This document shows positions 36,880-45,562 of a stretch of 64,000 nucleotides of DNA, piece by piece. The notes under the pieces were generated by a model. That model saw only the letters and a list, made by a program, of their open reading frames with translations, made no database searches and was not told the origin of the DNA. Origin of the DNA: Streptomyces halobius. Its GTDB lineage: Bacteria; Actinomycetota; Actinomycetes; Streptomycetales; Streptomycetaceae. The position numbers and the translations under genes were made by a program. How positions within the stretch are numbered: position 1 is the first letter of the stretch; every line of letters begins with the position of its first letter. The stretch spans positions 1,550,001 through 1,614,000 of the forward strand of contig NZ_CP086322.1 of the NCBI RefSeq assembly GCF_023277745.1, read 5' to 3'.

Positions 36880-37968
36880 GTGCCCCCGCCCACGTCCCGG
36901 CGGTCCTCCCCCGCCTCCCTCGCCTCCTTCGCTTCCCTCACTCCCCTCTCCCTGCGCGCCCGGGTCGTCGCGGTGGCGGTCGCCGGTGCGGTGCTCGCCA
37001 CCGTCGCCGTCGTCTACACCGTGGGCGCCGCCCGGCGCGCCGAACCGGCCGACGCCCGCTCGGCTTTCGGGATCGACCACGGCCGCCTGTACTTCCGCAG
37101 CACGGGTGCCGGGGCCGGCCGGGTCGCCCGACTGCCCGCCCCGGACTCCCGGCCCGGAACCGCCGCCCGCACCTCGGCCCGCCCTCCGGGGCCGGACCAC
37201 CGCACCACCGGCGGCCCCTCCTGTGAGCGCTTCTACGCGGCGGCAGGCACCGGCCTGTGCCTGCAACGCCGTCCCGGTATCCCGCCCAAGTCCTACGCCG
37301 TCGTCCTGGACCGCCGACTGCGCGAGAAGCGGCGTATCGCGCTCACCGGCATCCCCAACCGGGCCCGGGTCTCGGCCTCCGGCCGGATGCTGTCATGGAC
37401 GATGTTCGCCACCGGGGACTCGTACGCCACCACGTCGTTCTCCACCCGCACCTCGATCCTGGACACCCGCACCGGCTACCTCGTCAAGAACATGGAGGAA
37501 ATCCCGCTCACCCTCCACGGACGCCGCTATCACTCCCCCGACGTCAACTACTGGGGCGTCACCTTCGCCCATGACGACAACCGCTTCTACGCCACCGTCT
37601 CGACAAAGGGGAAGAGCTACCTCGTCCAGGGCGATATGCGGAAATGGGCCGCACGCGCTCTGCGCGAGAACGTCGAATGCCCCTCCCTCTCCCCCGACAA
37701 CACCCGCCTCGCCTTCAAAAAGCGGGGCCGCGACGGCGCCGCCCCCTGGCGGCTCCATGTCCTGGATCTGCGCACACTGCGCGAGCACCCACTCGCCGAA
37801 ACGCGCAGCGTGGACGACCAAGCCGCCTGGCTGGACGACCACACACTCGCCTACGCCCTGCCGGGGCACGACGGCCGGGCCAGCGACATCTGGACCGTCC
37901 CGGCGGACGGCAGCGGGTCCCCGTCCCTGCGCGTGCCTGATGCTTCCTCACCTGCGCGCGTCCCTTGA
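36880..37968 (+). CDS. Membrane-anchored TolB-like beta-propeller protein
   Basis: 362 residues. A Ser/Pro-rich cytoplasmic N-terminus is followed by one transmembrane helix (VVAVAVAGAVLATVAVVYTV, about residues 29-48). The rest is exported and made of short beta-blade repeats of the TolB/PD40 kind (CPSLSPDNTRLAFKKRG, DLRTLREHPLAE, DIWTVPADGSGS). A Cys pair (PSCERFYAAAGTGLCLQR) is likely disulfide-bonded. GTG at 36880 is used, with GAAGGGAG upstream. Function unknown; such propellers usually bind partners or peptides at the cell surface. An IS5 remnant follows its stop directly. Confidence 0.82.
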   Translation: MPPPTSRRSSPASLASFASLTPLSLRARVVAVAVAGAVLATVAVVYTVGAARRAEPADARSAFGIDHGRLYFRSTGAGAGRVARLPAPDSRPGTAARTSARPPGPDHRTTGGPSCERFYAAAGTGLCLQRRPGIPPKSYAVVLDRRLREKRRIALTGIPNRARVSASGRMLSWTMFATGDSYATTSFSTRTSILDTRTGYLVKNMEEIPLTLHGRRYHSPDVNYWGVTFAHDDNRFYATVSTKGKSYLVQGDMRKWAARALRENVECPSLSPDNTRLAFKKRGRDGAAPWRLHVLDLRTLREHPLAETRSVDDQAAWLDDHTLAYALPGHDGRASDIWTVPADGSGSPSLRVPDASSPARVP

Positions 37969-38020
37969 GAGGGCGTCCGATCCCGGTGGTTGGTGTTTTG
38001 GGATGTTCGTGTGACTGTCG

Positions 38021-38539
38021 GTGTTGACTGTCGTTGCACGGAGTGTGAGTGCTCGCCGTCCGTACCGCGGTGATCTTTCCGATGCCCGGTGGGCGTTGAC
38101 CGAACCGGTCTTCACCGCCTGGCGGACCGCCCGGACCGGGCCCGGCACGGCGGCCCGGGTGCACGACCTGCGCGAGATCGTGAACGCGATCTTCTACGAC
38201 CAGCTTGCCGTCTCATACCGAAGCGTGGGCAAGGTCCGGGGCGACGGCGGCTACCAGGGCTCCGTCATCGACCACGGGGCCCGCCTGGGCATCGACGTCG
38301 AGGTGGTGAAGTGTCCGTCGCGCTCCGGGTTCCAGCCCCAGCGCAAACGCTGCGTGAGTGAGCGCACGTTCGGCTGGCTGATGCAACATCGCCGCCTGAC
38401 CCGCGACGACGAAACCCTGCCCCAACGCTCCCGAGCCATGATCCACTGGGCCATGTCGCACACCATGAACCGCGCGCCGACCAGCGAATCCACACCGACC
38501 TGGCGAACCCGAACCAGCAAAACGGTCACCACGACCTAA
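38021..38539 (+). pseudogene. IS5-family transposase with large internal deletion
   Basis: The N-terminal DUF4096 part (RPYRGDLSDARWALTEPVFT) runs to NAIFY. It is joined in frame to the C-terminal DDE part (KVRGDGGYQGSVIDHGARLG, then SERTFGWLMQHRRLTRDDE). At least 100 residues in the middle, with one catalytic Asp, are missing compared with the ~280-residue family norm. The true start is probably GTG at 38045. The element is dead. It lies directly after the propeller gene; terminal repeats were not resolved. Confidence 0.85.
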
Positions 38540-38920
38540 ACCGAGATCAGTCTGGCCCCCTGCAGGCCGCCACGCGGCGGGCCTGGGCGTCATTCCCGTG
38601 GCGAGCGCCCGGCGTTTCCCACGGCGGGCTGCCCGGATTTTCCACGGGCGGGGCGGTCGGCATCTCCACGGCGGGGCGCGGCCACAGGGCCCCGGGCACG
38701 TCGCTTTGTCTCGCCGCTCCACCGCGTGGCTCCATCGCGTCGCTTCACGGCGTCGCTTCACCGTGTGGCTTGACCGCGTCGCTTCATCGAGTCACCGGTG
38801 TCATCGGGGTCGTCGGCGTTCTCGGCAACACCGTCGTCATCGGCGCCATCGTCGTCATCGGCGCCATCGGCGTCATCGGCGCCATCGGCGTTGTCAGTGG
38901 CGGGTGGCACCATCGATCGC
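38540..38920. other. Non-coding stretch with an 18-bp tandem repeat
   Basis: No gene with convincing composition. It contains short repeated motifs (GCGTCGCTTCA near 38750 and 38775) and three copies at 18-bp spacing of GTCATCGGCGCCATC (38836-38886). In plus translation these would give a hydrophobic Val-Ile-Gly repeat, in minus translation an Asp/Ala/Gly repeat. Neither has a good start or ribosome site. Confidence 0.45.
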
Positions 38921-39163
38921 ATGACGCCGTCGATTACCGAATCCTGGGTCCGCATGGAGAGAGGGCTCGCCGCGTACGCGCCGGTCACGGCCCGCCGAGC
39001 GGGCCGCGATCGCCGCAGCCGAGGAGGCCATAGGCCGGCTCCTGCCGGCCGCGCTGGTGGAATCCTGCTCCGGGACGACGGTACGGGCCCGCGCGTTCTG
39101 CTGCCGCCGTTCTGGATGCTCATGAGCACCAGGGCAAGGATGGCACGGCACCACATCACATGA
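38921..39163 (+). pseudogene. SMI1/KNR4-family remnant
   Basis: The N-terminal part of a SMI1/KNR4 (SUKH-type) protein split over two frames. MTPSITESWVRMERGLAAYA (frame 1) is followed by AAIAAAEEAIGRLLPAALVE (frame 2), then LLRDDGTGPRVLLPPFWMLM (frame 1) and a premature end. The second shift is explained by one missing C in TCCTGCTCC. The family is normally about 180-200 residues, so more than half is lost. These proteins often act as immunity or regulatory proteins in toxin systems; no toxin gene is seen nearby. Confidence 0.55.
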
Positions 39164-39293
39164 CGCTGCGAGCCCGGCGCACGAAATCGCGTGGCGGTAC
39201 GAGTCCGAGCACGGCACGACGATTCAGGACGGCGATTCAGGCACGGCATGGCGCGGCGACGCGCGGGCGCAGCACACGGCGCACAATCGAAGG

Positions 39294-40103
39294 GTGAGCG
39301 ATGCGGAGGACATGGAGGATATGAACGAGCGGTCCGGCGAGCGGGGCAGCAGCGGCGGCTTCGACGGCTCGGGCGGTGATCCGGCCTACTGGCTGGACCA
39401 GGTGTGTGACACCTGCGGCCGGATCCGCGAACGGCCCGGCAGCGCCGTGTGCGAACAGTGCGGTGCCAGGGCCGACACCGCACCGGCACGCACCGGGCCC
39501 ACGTCGGCTCCCTCACCCGCGTCGGCTTCCTTGCCCACGTCGGCTCCCCCGTCCACACAGCCGTCCGCACCGGGCCGTCGCCGCGCTCCGCGCCGGGACC
39601 GTGACGAGCAGGGCCGGGCCCGCAGCGCCCGGCCGCGCGACGGGCTCGGGCGCCCGCTGCCGTACGGCTCCCCGGGCGTGGCCCGGCAGCCGGAGGGCGT
39701 TCCCCGTAGGCCGTCGGAGTCGCTCGCCGAGGCGCAGCGGCTGCTCGACGCCGGGATGCCGTTCCATGCGCACGAGGTGCTGGAGGACGCCTGGAAGGCC
39801 GCGCCGGAGCAGGAGCGCGAGTTGTGGCGCGGGCTCGCCCAGCTCGCCGTGGGCCTCACTCATGCCGCGCGCGGCAATCCCACCGGTGCCGCGGCGCTGC
39901 TGAAGCGGGGCACGGCCGCCATCGCGCCGTACGCGGACGCCGCCCCGTACGGGATCCGCGTCACCGGACTGGCGGAGTGGGCCCGGGAGCTGACGGAGCG
40001 TATGGGCGAGCATCCGGGCGAACCGGTCTCCGCGGCCGCCATGGCGCCCCGGTTGTGCTCCGTCGGCGGGGAGGCCGGCTCCGGCCCTGTCGCCGAGGGG
40101 TGA
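39294..40103 (+). CDS. DUF309 protein with N-terminal zinc-ribbon-like motif
   Basis: 269 residues. An acidic N-terminus is followed by a four-Cys motif (VCDTCGRIRERPGSAVCEQC, about residues 38-57) like a small zinc ribbon. A Pro/Ser/Thr-rich linker (about 60-110) follows, then a DUF309 domain (about 115-235: RDGLGRPLPYGSPGV, LAEAQRLLDAGMPFHAHEVL, EDAWKAAPEQERELWRGLAQ). The HAHEVLEDAW helix is the family's conserved core. Function unknown. Several starts are possible (GTG 39294, ATG 39309, ATG 39318); ribosome-site spacing does not decide. Confidence 0.82.
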   Translation: MSDAEDMEDMNERSGERGSSGGFDGSGGDPAYWLDQVCDTCGRIRERPGSAVCEQCGARADTAPARTGPTSAPSPASASLPTSAPPSTQPSAPGRRRAPRRDRDEQGRARSARPRDGLGRPLPYGSPGVARQPEGVPRRPSESLAEAQRLLDAGMPFHAHEVLEDAWKAAPEQERELWRGLAQLAVGLTHAARGNPTGAAALLKRGTAAIAPYADAAPYGIRVTGLAEWARELTERMGEHPGEPVSAAAMAPRLCSVGGEAGSGPVAEG

Positions 40104-40124
40104 CGCGCGCGGCCGCGCCGTTCG

Positions 40125-41516
40125 CTACGAGGTCCGGTCCCCTGGCGCCCCACGGCGGTTCCGCCCGGCTCGGAGCCGCCAGGCGAGCAGGCCGCCACCG
40201 GCGCCGAGCAGGGCGGAGCCGATGCCGGTACACGCGGCGATGGCGGGGCGATAGTAGGCGCCGTCCCGGGCACCGGCCTGGGCGGTGCCCGGGACGGCAC
40301 GGACGGCGTTCGCGGCCCCGGTGGTGTGACCGGTCCGCACCCCATGGCCGGTCCGTACAGCCTGGCGGCTCCGCCCCGTCCCGGTGATCCCTCCGGTCCC
40401 GGTGATTCCCCCGGCCTTGGTGATCCATCTGGCCCTGGTGCTCCCCCCGGCCCCGGTCGTCCACCCCGCCCTGGTCACCCCCGGGGTCCTGCCGGCCCGC
40501 GCGGCCACCGTGCGGGGCTTGTCGTGGTGGGCCTGGGTGGCGGGCACGGTACGCAAGCTGGGCAGTGTGTCGACCGGGCGGGCCGTGTCGATGTTCCGGA
40601 AGCCCCAGTTGAGCAGCGAACGGGCTTCCTTGTAGACGGCGTTGGTCTCCCCCGACCGCGGGTTCATCACGGTGACCAGCAGGGTGCGGCCGTCCCGCCG
40701 GGCGGCGGCGATCAGGGTGTTTCCGGCCTTGGTGGTGTAGCCGGTCTTGACGCCGATGATGCCCGGGTAGCGGGGCACGCCGTGCGAGCCGGTGAGCAGG
40801 CGATTGGTGTTCTCGATCTTGGCTCCGCCCTTGCTGGGGAACCGTGCGCGGGCGGTGCGGCAGTAGCGCGCGAAGTCCTCGTCGGCGAGCCCGGCGCGGG
40901 CGAAGACGGTCAGGTCGTACGCCGAGGACACCTGACCGGGCGCGTCGTACCCGTCCGGGGACTTCACGGTCGTATCGCGCGCCCCCAGCTCACGGGCCTT
41001 CTTCTGCATCTCGCGCGCGGTCTCCTCCCAGCCGCCGTTCATCGAGGCCAGCACATGGACGGCGTCGTTGCCGGAGGGCAGGAAGACGCCGCGCCACAGG
41101 TCGCCGACGGTGTACCGGTGGCCCTGCTGGACGCCGACGAGGCTGCTGCCGACGCCGATGCCTTCGAGATCGGCGGCCTTGACCCGGTGGACGGCACCGG
41201 CCGAGAACTTCGGCAGGACGGTGACCGCGAACAGCGTCTTGATGGTGCTGGCCGGGGCGAGTCTGCGGTGTGGCTTCTTGGCGGCGAGGATGTCCCCGGT
41301 GTCCGCGTCGGCCACCGTCCAGGAGAGGGCGGACAGCCCACGGGGCGACCGCGGCGCGCCGGGCGTGGCGGTCGTCGCCATGTCGGCCGCTGCGAGCAGC
41401 GTGCCTGTCGGCCGGTCCGGACGAGCGGCGGCCGGCGGGGACATCAGCGAGACACCGGCCACCGCGATCACCGCTGCCGCACCGGCCTTCTTGGACACAC
41501 GCGCGTCAATTGCCAT
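40125..41516 (-). CDS. D-alanyl-D-alanine carboxypeptidase (class C PBP)
   Basis: A 463-residue exported serine DD-peptidase that trims peptidoglycan stem peptides. Signal peptide (about 1-32), then the active-site motifs PASTIK (Ser about residue 89), SGN (about 150) and VKTGYT (about 256). The DacA-like fold ends near WGFRNI. A Thr/Gly/Arg-rich low-complexity linker (WITKAGGITGTGGITGTG) follows, and a C-terminal hydrophobic segment (PAIAACTGIGSALLGAGGGL) plus basic tail anchors it in the membrane. This is the usual plan of Streptomyces DacA/VanY-like enzymes. The linker comes from locally repeated DNA. Confidence 0.9.
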   Translation of the reverse strand: MAIDARVSKKAGAAAVIAVAGVSLMSPPAAARPDRPTGTLLAAADMATTATPGAPRSPRGLSALSWTVADADTGDILAAKKPHRRLAPASTIKTLFAVTVLPKFSAGAVHRVKAADLEGIGVGSSLVGVQQGHRYTVGDLWRGVFLPSGNDAVHVLASMNGGWEETAREMQKKARELGARDTTVKSPDGYDAPGQVSSAYDLTVFARAGLADEDFARYCRTARARFPSKGGAKIENTNRLLTGSHGVPRYPGIIGVKTGYTTKAGNTLIAAARRDGRTLLVTVMNPRSGETNAVYKEARSLLNWGFRNIDTARPVDTLPSLRTVPATQAHHDKPRTVAARAGRTPGVTRAGWTTGAGGSTRARWITKAGGITGTGGITGTGRSRQAVRTGHGVRTGHTTGAANAVRAVPGTAQAGARDGAYYRPAIAACTGIGSALLGAGGGLLAWRLRAGRNRRGAPGDRTS

Positions 41517-41614
41517 GCCGTCACGCTAAGAACGGCCCCCAGACCCCGCAGCGCGGGTGCGCCAGTCGGCCCAAGGAGGCCGCCGCGCGCTTGTGTGTCG
41601 CAGGTGCAAAGAAG

Positions 41615-41652
41615 GCCCGCCCGGTGCGACGGGGGATGCACACCGGGCGGGC
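41615..41652 (-). terminator. Hairpin terminator downstream of the P450 gene
   Basis: A perfect 12-bp stem (GCCCGCCCGGTG at 41615-41626, its complement at 41641-41652) closes a 14-base loop, 61-98 bp beyond the P450 stop. It separates the P450 transcript from the DD-carboxypeptidase gene downstream on the same strand. Confidence 0.7.
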
Positions 41653-41712
41653 TCAACACCTTTGTACCGCATTCGGCAGCGGTTGCGCGTCAAAAACTTG
41701 TTCGTGTGCCGA

Positions 41713-42957
41713 TTACCAGGTCACGGGGAGCGAAATCAGGCCACGCGAACGCAGCGCCCGCCGGTGTCGCAACTCCTCACGCGGGATGTCCAGCCGCAGC
41801 CCCGGGAAGCGGCCGATGAGCGCGCCGAGCGCGGTCTCGGCCTCCATACGGGCCAGCGGTGCGCCGAGGCAGTGGTGGATGCCGTGCCCCAGCGCGAGGT
41901 GCCCGGAGAGGTCACGGCCGCGGTCCAGCGTGTCGGGATCGGAGAACCGGCCCGGGTCGCGGTTCGCGGACGCGATCGAGAGCAGCACGCTGTCCCCGGC
42001 GGGGATCCGTACGCCGCCGATCTCCACATCCTCCTTGGGGAAGCGGCGGATCGCCAGCGGCGCGGGACCGTCGTACCGGAGGAACTCCTCCACGGCGGGC
42101 CGCAGTTCGGCCGGATTACGACGCAACGCGGCGAGCTGCTCGGGGTGGTCGATCAGTGTCAGGGTGGCGTTGCCGATGAGGTGGACGGTGTTCTCGTAGC
42201 CGGCGAAGAGGATCAGGAAGGCGAGCGAGGTCAGCTCGTCCTCGGTGAGCCGGTCGCCGCCGGGCTGCGCGCCGGAGGGCCGGTCCGCCGCGCCCGGCTC
42301 GTCCCGTACCGCGATCAGGTCCGAGAGCAGATCGTCGCCGGGCTCCGCGCGCTTTGCCGCGATCAGGCGGGTGTAGAACTCCAGCATCGATCCGATCGCC
42401 TCCTTCATCAGGTGCGGCCGGCCGGGGTCCGGTGTGATGAGGGCGTCCGACCAGACCAGGAAGTCCCGGCGGTCGTTCTGCGGGATGCCGAGCAGATCGC
42501 AGATCACGGTGATCGGCAGCGGTCCCGCGTAGTCGGCGATCAGGTCCGCGCGGCCGCGCTCGGCCATGGCGTCCAGCAGCTCGTCCGCGAGCCGGCGTAC
42601 GGGCTCGCGCAGTGCGTCGACCCGCCCCGGGGTGAAGGCTTTGACCACCAGGCGGCGTACCCGGGTGTGGTCCGGCGGGTCCATGTTCAGCAGGTTGGCG
42701 TCCAGCGCGGGCGGCAGTGCGAAGCCGCGGAAACCGCCGGGCGCGGCATGCCGCTTGTCCAGGGAGAGCCGCGGATCGGCGAGCGCGTGGCGGACGTCGT
42801 CGTAACGGGCGACCAGCCAGGCGGGGTTCCCGTCCGTGCCGGTGATCCGGTGTACGGGTCCCGCCTCGCGCAGAGCGGCGTAGGCGGCGTAGGGATCGTC
42901 GAGGAGGGGGGTCACGTCGATGGGGGCATCGGGGCCGGTCTCGGCGGTGTTCTGCAT
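41713..42957 (-). CDS. Cytochrome P450 (CYP107-like)
   Basis: A soluble bacterial P450 of 414 residues. Conserved elements are NLLNMDPPDHTRVRRLVVKA, the I-helix FLILFAGYENTVHLIGN (about 247-263), the E-x-x-R helix VEEFLRYDGP, and the heme loop ALGHGIHHCLGAPLARMEAE with its Cys near residue 363. The heme loop has Leu where Phe is usual (LGHGIHHCLG for FGxGxHxCxG). Probably a hydroxylase or epoxidase of a small molecule; a ferredoxin partner is not encoded nearby. ATG at 42957 is used. It lies 194 bp downstream of the MAB_1171c membrane gene on the same strand, so it may belong to that locus. Confidence 0.9.
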   Translation of the reverse strand: MQNTAETGPDAPIDVTPLLDDPYAAYAALREAGPVHRITGTDGNPAWLVARYDDVRHALADPRLSLDKRHAAPGGFRGFALPPALDANLLNMDPPDHTRVRRLVVKAFTPGRVDALREPVRRLADELLDAMAERGRADLIADYAGPLPITVICDLLGIPQNDRRDFLVWSDALITPDPGRPHLMKEAIGSMLEFYTRLIAAKRAEPGDDLLSDLIAVRDEPGAADRPSGAQPGGDRLTEDELTSLAFLILFAGYENTVHLIGNATLTLIDHPEQLAALRRNPAELRPAVEEFLRYDGPAPLAIRRFPKEDVEIGGVRIPAGDSVLLSIASANRDPGRFSDPDTLDRGRDLSGHLALGHGIHHCLGAPLARMEAETALGALIGRFPGLRLDIPREELRHRRALRSRGLISLPVTW

Positions 42958-43151
42958 GAAGTCCGACTGTAGACGGCGCGCGCCGGACGGGTGGTCGGGC
43001 GGTCTGTCGGACGGTCTGTCTGGCGGACCGCGTGGTCCCCGGGCCGTCCGGTTGTCACGCGGGCGGCATCGGCCCTCACGGGCCGATGCCGCCCTTGTGG
43101 CGCGGATAGCCCGGACCCCCGTGCCGGGCCACCGCGTCTGGATGCCGCCGG

Positions 43152-44372
43152 TCAGCTGCGGGACACCGAGCTGCGCTGTCTCAGCTCGGTGAGCACCGTC
43201 TCGACCAGCGGCGAGTGGTAGACATCCGCGACCAGCGCCAAATGCTCGTATTCCTCGGCGAGTTCGTCCGGCTGAGCACTGCCTGCGACCACCACGCTGT
43301 CGGCGGCGTGGGCGGGCGCATGGCCCACCGCGTGGTTCTCCAGCCCACGGCGGAGCGCGACCGCCTCGGCGACGGCCGCCAGCTGCCGGTCGTCCAGCGA
43401 GACCGCCCGGGCCCGCTCCCGCGCGATGTCGACGGCGTCGGACTCCACATGGCGGCGGATGCCACGCTGGACGTCGCGTATCTCGGCCATCTGACGGTTG
43501 GCCCGCCACTCCAGGTCGGCGAGCGGCCACCGTACGGACCAGGACGGCCGTTCCATCGTGACCTCGGGGGTCTGCTCGGTGACGGTCCGCCAGAGCGGGG
43601 AGAGACGGCGCAGCCGGCGCCAGGCGGCGACCCGTGGGCCGGCGGCCGGCAGGGCGAATCCGGTGAGGACGAGGATCGCCGCGACGGAGGCGCTCATCGG
43701 GGCCACTCCGTTGGAGAGCCAGAGCGCTTCATGGCCCGCCCAGGACAGGACGAAGCCGATCACCTTGCACGCGCAGTAGACCAGGCCGAGCCAGCAGCCC
43801 ACGGCCAGCACCCGGAGGCCGTGCCCCAGCCAGGACCGGCCGAGCTGTGCGGCGTAGCGGGGGCAGAGCGTGCCGAGGCCCGCCAGGCTCGATCCGAAGA
43901 TGGCCAAATACAGCACCAGGAACAGCATGACTCCGGGGGAGTCGGTGTAGGCGGTGCTGAAGTCCCGGGGATGCTCGACGGCGTCCGGCCGGCCGACGGC
44001 GAAGCCGGCTATCGCCACCGCCCACAGCGCGGCCACACCCGCGACCGTGGCGCGTGCCTTGCTCCGGGCGCGGGCCCGGGCGGTGTCCCCCTCACCGGCC
44101 GTCCATCGCAGCAGCAACACCAGTGCGCCCGCGGCGAACACCACGACGGAGGAGTAGAGGAAGACCATGGCGAGGTTGGCCACGCCGACCAGCCGGTCGA
44201 ACCCGCGGTAGAGGCCGGGCGCGGAGAAGAGGAAGACCGTCGCCACACCGCCGGTCATCACACAGGCGAGTCCCAGGTCGGTGTTGCCGCGGTCACGGAA
44301 CCAGGCGACGGCCTTGTAGCCGACGAGCACCCAGGCGACGGCCGCGAAGCACAGGTAGATGACGTCAAACAC
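43152..44372 (-). CDS. MAB_1171c-family membrane protein
   Basis: 406 residues. The N-terminal 210 residues hold about seven transmembrane helices (VIYLCFAAVAWVLVGYKAVA through CWLGLVYCACKVIGFVLSWA), with a further hydrophobic pair following. The C-terminal 150 residues are soluble and cytoplasmic (RRLSPLWRTVTEQTPEVTME, then DLEWRANRQMAEIRDVQRGI). This layout is the MAB_1171c family, called putative transporters but of unknown function. GTG at 44372 was chosen: it overlaps the end of the ImmA gene by eight bases (GTGTTTGA). The XRE-ImmA-MAB_1171c order suggests a regulated membrane signalling or export unit. Confidence 0.87.
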   Translation of the reverse strand: MFDVIYLCFAAVAWVLVGYKAVAWFRDRGNTDLGLACVMTGGVATVFLFSAPGLYRGFDRLVGVANLAMVFLYSSVVVFAAGALVLLLRWTAGEGDTARARARSKARATVAGVAALWAVAIAGFAVGRPDAVEHPRDFSTAYTDSPGVMLFLVLYLAIFGSSLAGLGTLCPRYAAQLGRSWLGHGLRVLAVGCWLGLVYCACKVIGFVLSWAGHEALWLSNGVAPMSASVAAILVLTGFALPAAGPRVAAWRRLRRLSPLWRTVTEQTPEVTMERPSWSVRWPLADLEWRANRQMAEIRDVQRGIRRHVESDAVDIARERARAVSLDDRQLAAVAEAVALRRGLENHAVGHAPAHAADSVVVAGSAQPDELAEEYEHLALVADVYHSPLVETVLTELRQRSSVSRS

Positions 44373-44991
44373 GCGGCCCCCCGCCGCCGTCCGCCCTGGT
44401 GACGCCACCGCTCGCGCCGATCTCCTCGGCGTCCCCGGGCAGGCCTTCCTGCTGGCGCCGGATGTGCTGCAGTGCGGGGCCGAGGGCCGCCGCCAGTTCC
44501 GCCGCCTGCCCCTCCAGGGGGAATTCGCGCTCCCCGGCCGACGGCACGACCCGTTCCATCAGCAGTGTGCCCAGCACCTCGGTCTCCCGTTCGGCGAGGT
44601 TGTCATAGCCGTGGTGCCGGGCGAAGCCCATCGTCAGGCCCATCCGCCGCATCGCGGTGGCGGCGTCGACCGACGGCGTCCACATCCGCAGCGCGTCCTC
44701 GGTAATGGCCGGATCCTGACCATGCCCCAGCAGGAGGTGGCTGAGCTCGTGCAGCACGATATGCGCCTGATGCCATGGCGATGTCTTGAGCTCGAAGAAG
44801 ACCCAGTAGCCGTCATCCGTGGCGGCGGTCATGCCCGAGACCACACCGCCCAGGCTCATCGGCACCATGTGGACCGGCCGCCCCACCCGTGTGGCAACGA
44901 TGTCGCACATCCCCCGCAGATCGGTCGAGGCGGGCAGCTCCAGCTCCCTGATGAGCTGCTTGCACCGCCTGCGTATCCGCCCCACTCGCAT
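44365..44991 (-). CDS. ImmA/IrrE-family metallopeptidase
   Basis: A 208-residue protein with the zinc-protease motif HELSHLLLGH (about residues 82-91) in IVLHELSHLLLGHGQDP. The family cleaves repressor partners (ImmA-ImmR, IrrE-DdrO), and the neighbouring XRE gene is the obvious candidate. ATG at 44991 (MRVGRIRRRCKQLIREL) was chosen as it matches the usual N-terminus. An earlier ATG at 45075 would add 28 residues, overlap the XRE gene by 11 bases and introduce a rare TTA codon, making translation bldA-dependent. The end overlaps the membrane-protein gene. Confidence 0.85.
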   Translation of the reverse strand: MRVGRIRRRCKQLIRELELPASTDLRGMCDIVATRVGRPVHMVPMSLGGVVSGMTAATDDGYWVFFELKTSPWHQAHIVLHELSHLLLGHGQDPAITEDALRMWTPSVDAATAMRRMGLTMGFARHHGYDNLAERETEVLGTLLMERVVPSAGEREFPLEGQAAELAAALGPALQHIRRQQEGLPGDAEEIGASGGVTRADGGGGPRV

Positions 44992-45064
44992 GCTCGTCCC
45001 GTCCTCGGCTCCGGTACGCCGCCACGTGTAGAAGATCCGATCGCGTTCCGCTGTCGGTAACAGG

Positions 45065-45562
45065 TCACCCACCATGCTGATCACCGCCCGGGTCACCCTG
45101 CTCCGGTCGATCGGCCGGCAGATTCATCTGCTGCCGGAACTGGGAGATGATCGTCGTCAGGCTGTCCTGCACCTCCGGCGGAAGCCCGACGGAGCGCAGC
45201 GCGATGGCGCGTACCCGCTGGTCCCGCATGGCGGCGAGAAAGCGGACTTCTTCCTCCACACGCGCGGCCTGCGGCTGCGAGAGATCGCCCAGCAGATAAC
45301 CGACGGGAACGGCAAAGAACTTGGCAAGCGCGCGCAGCAGCTCCGGACTCGGATTGGTACGCCTGCCATTGCGCAGCATCGACAGATACTGCTCGGTGAC
45401 CTTCACCCCGCCGTACTCCGCCGCCCCGCCGCTGATTTCTTCGGCAACAAAGGAGTTGGTGTACGGGGCCCCGGGCGGATGCATGTTGGCGAAGAGATGA
45501 TTCAGCCGCTCCGCGAGCACACTGCCCGCCCCCTTGGACCGACCGTCGCCCCCCACTGCCAT
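45065..45562 (-). CDS. XRE-type helix-turn-helix regulator
   Basis: A 165-residue DNA-binding protein. The HTH region (about 18-95) contains LAERLNHLFANMHPPGAPYT, an insertion, and YGGVKVTEQYLSMLRNGRRT, then LRALAKFFAVPVGYLLGD, which is the XRE family's fifth helix. The C-terminal part (RVEEEVRFLAAMRDQRVRAI) is helical and may dimerise. ATG at 45562 follows GGGACGG. First gene of the XRE-ImmA-MAB_1171c set; it probably represses the set and is the likely ImmA substrate (inference). Confidence 0.88.
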   Translation of the reverse strand: MAVGGDGRSKGAGSVLAERLNHLFANMHPPGAPYTNSFVAEEISGGAAEYGGVKVTEQYLSMLRNGRRTNPSPELLRALAKFFAVPVGYLLGDLSQPQAARVEEEVRFLAAMRDQRVRAIALRSVGLPPEVQDSLTTIISQFRQQMNLPADRPEQGDPGGDQHGG

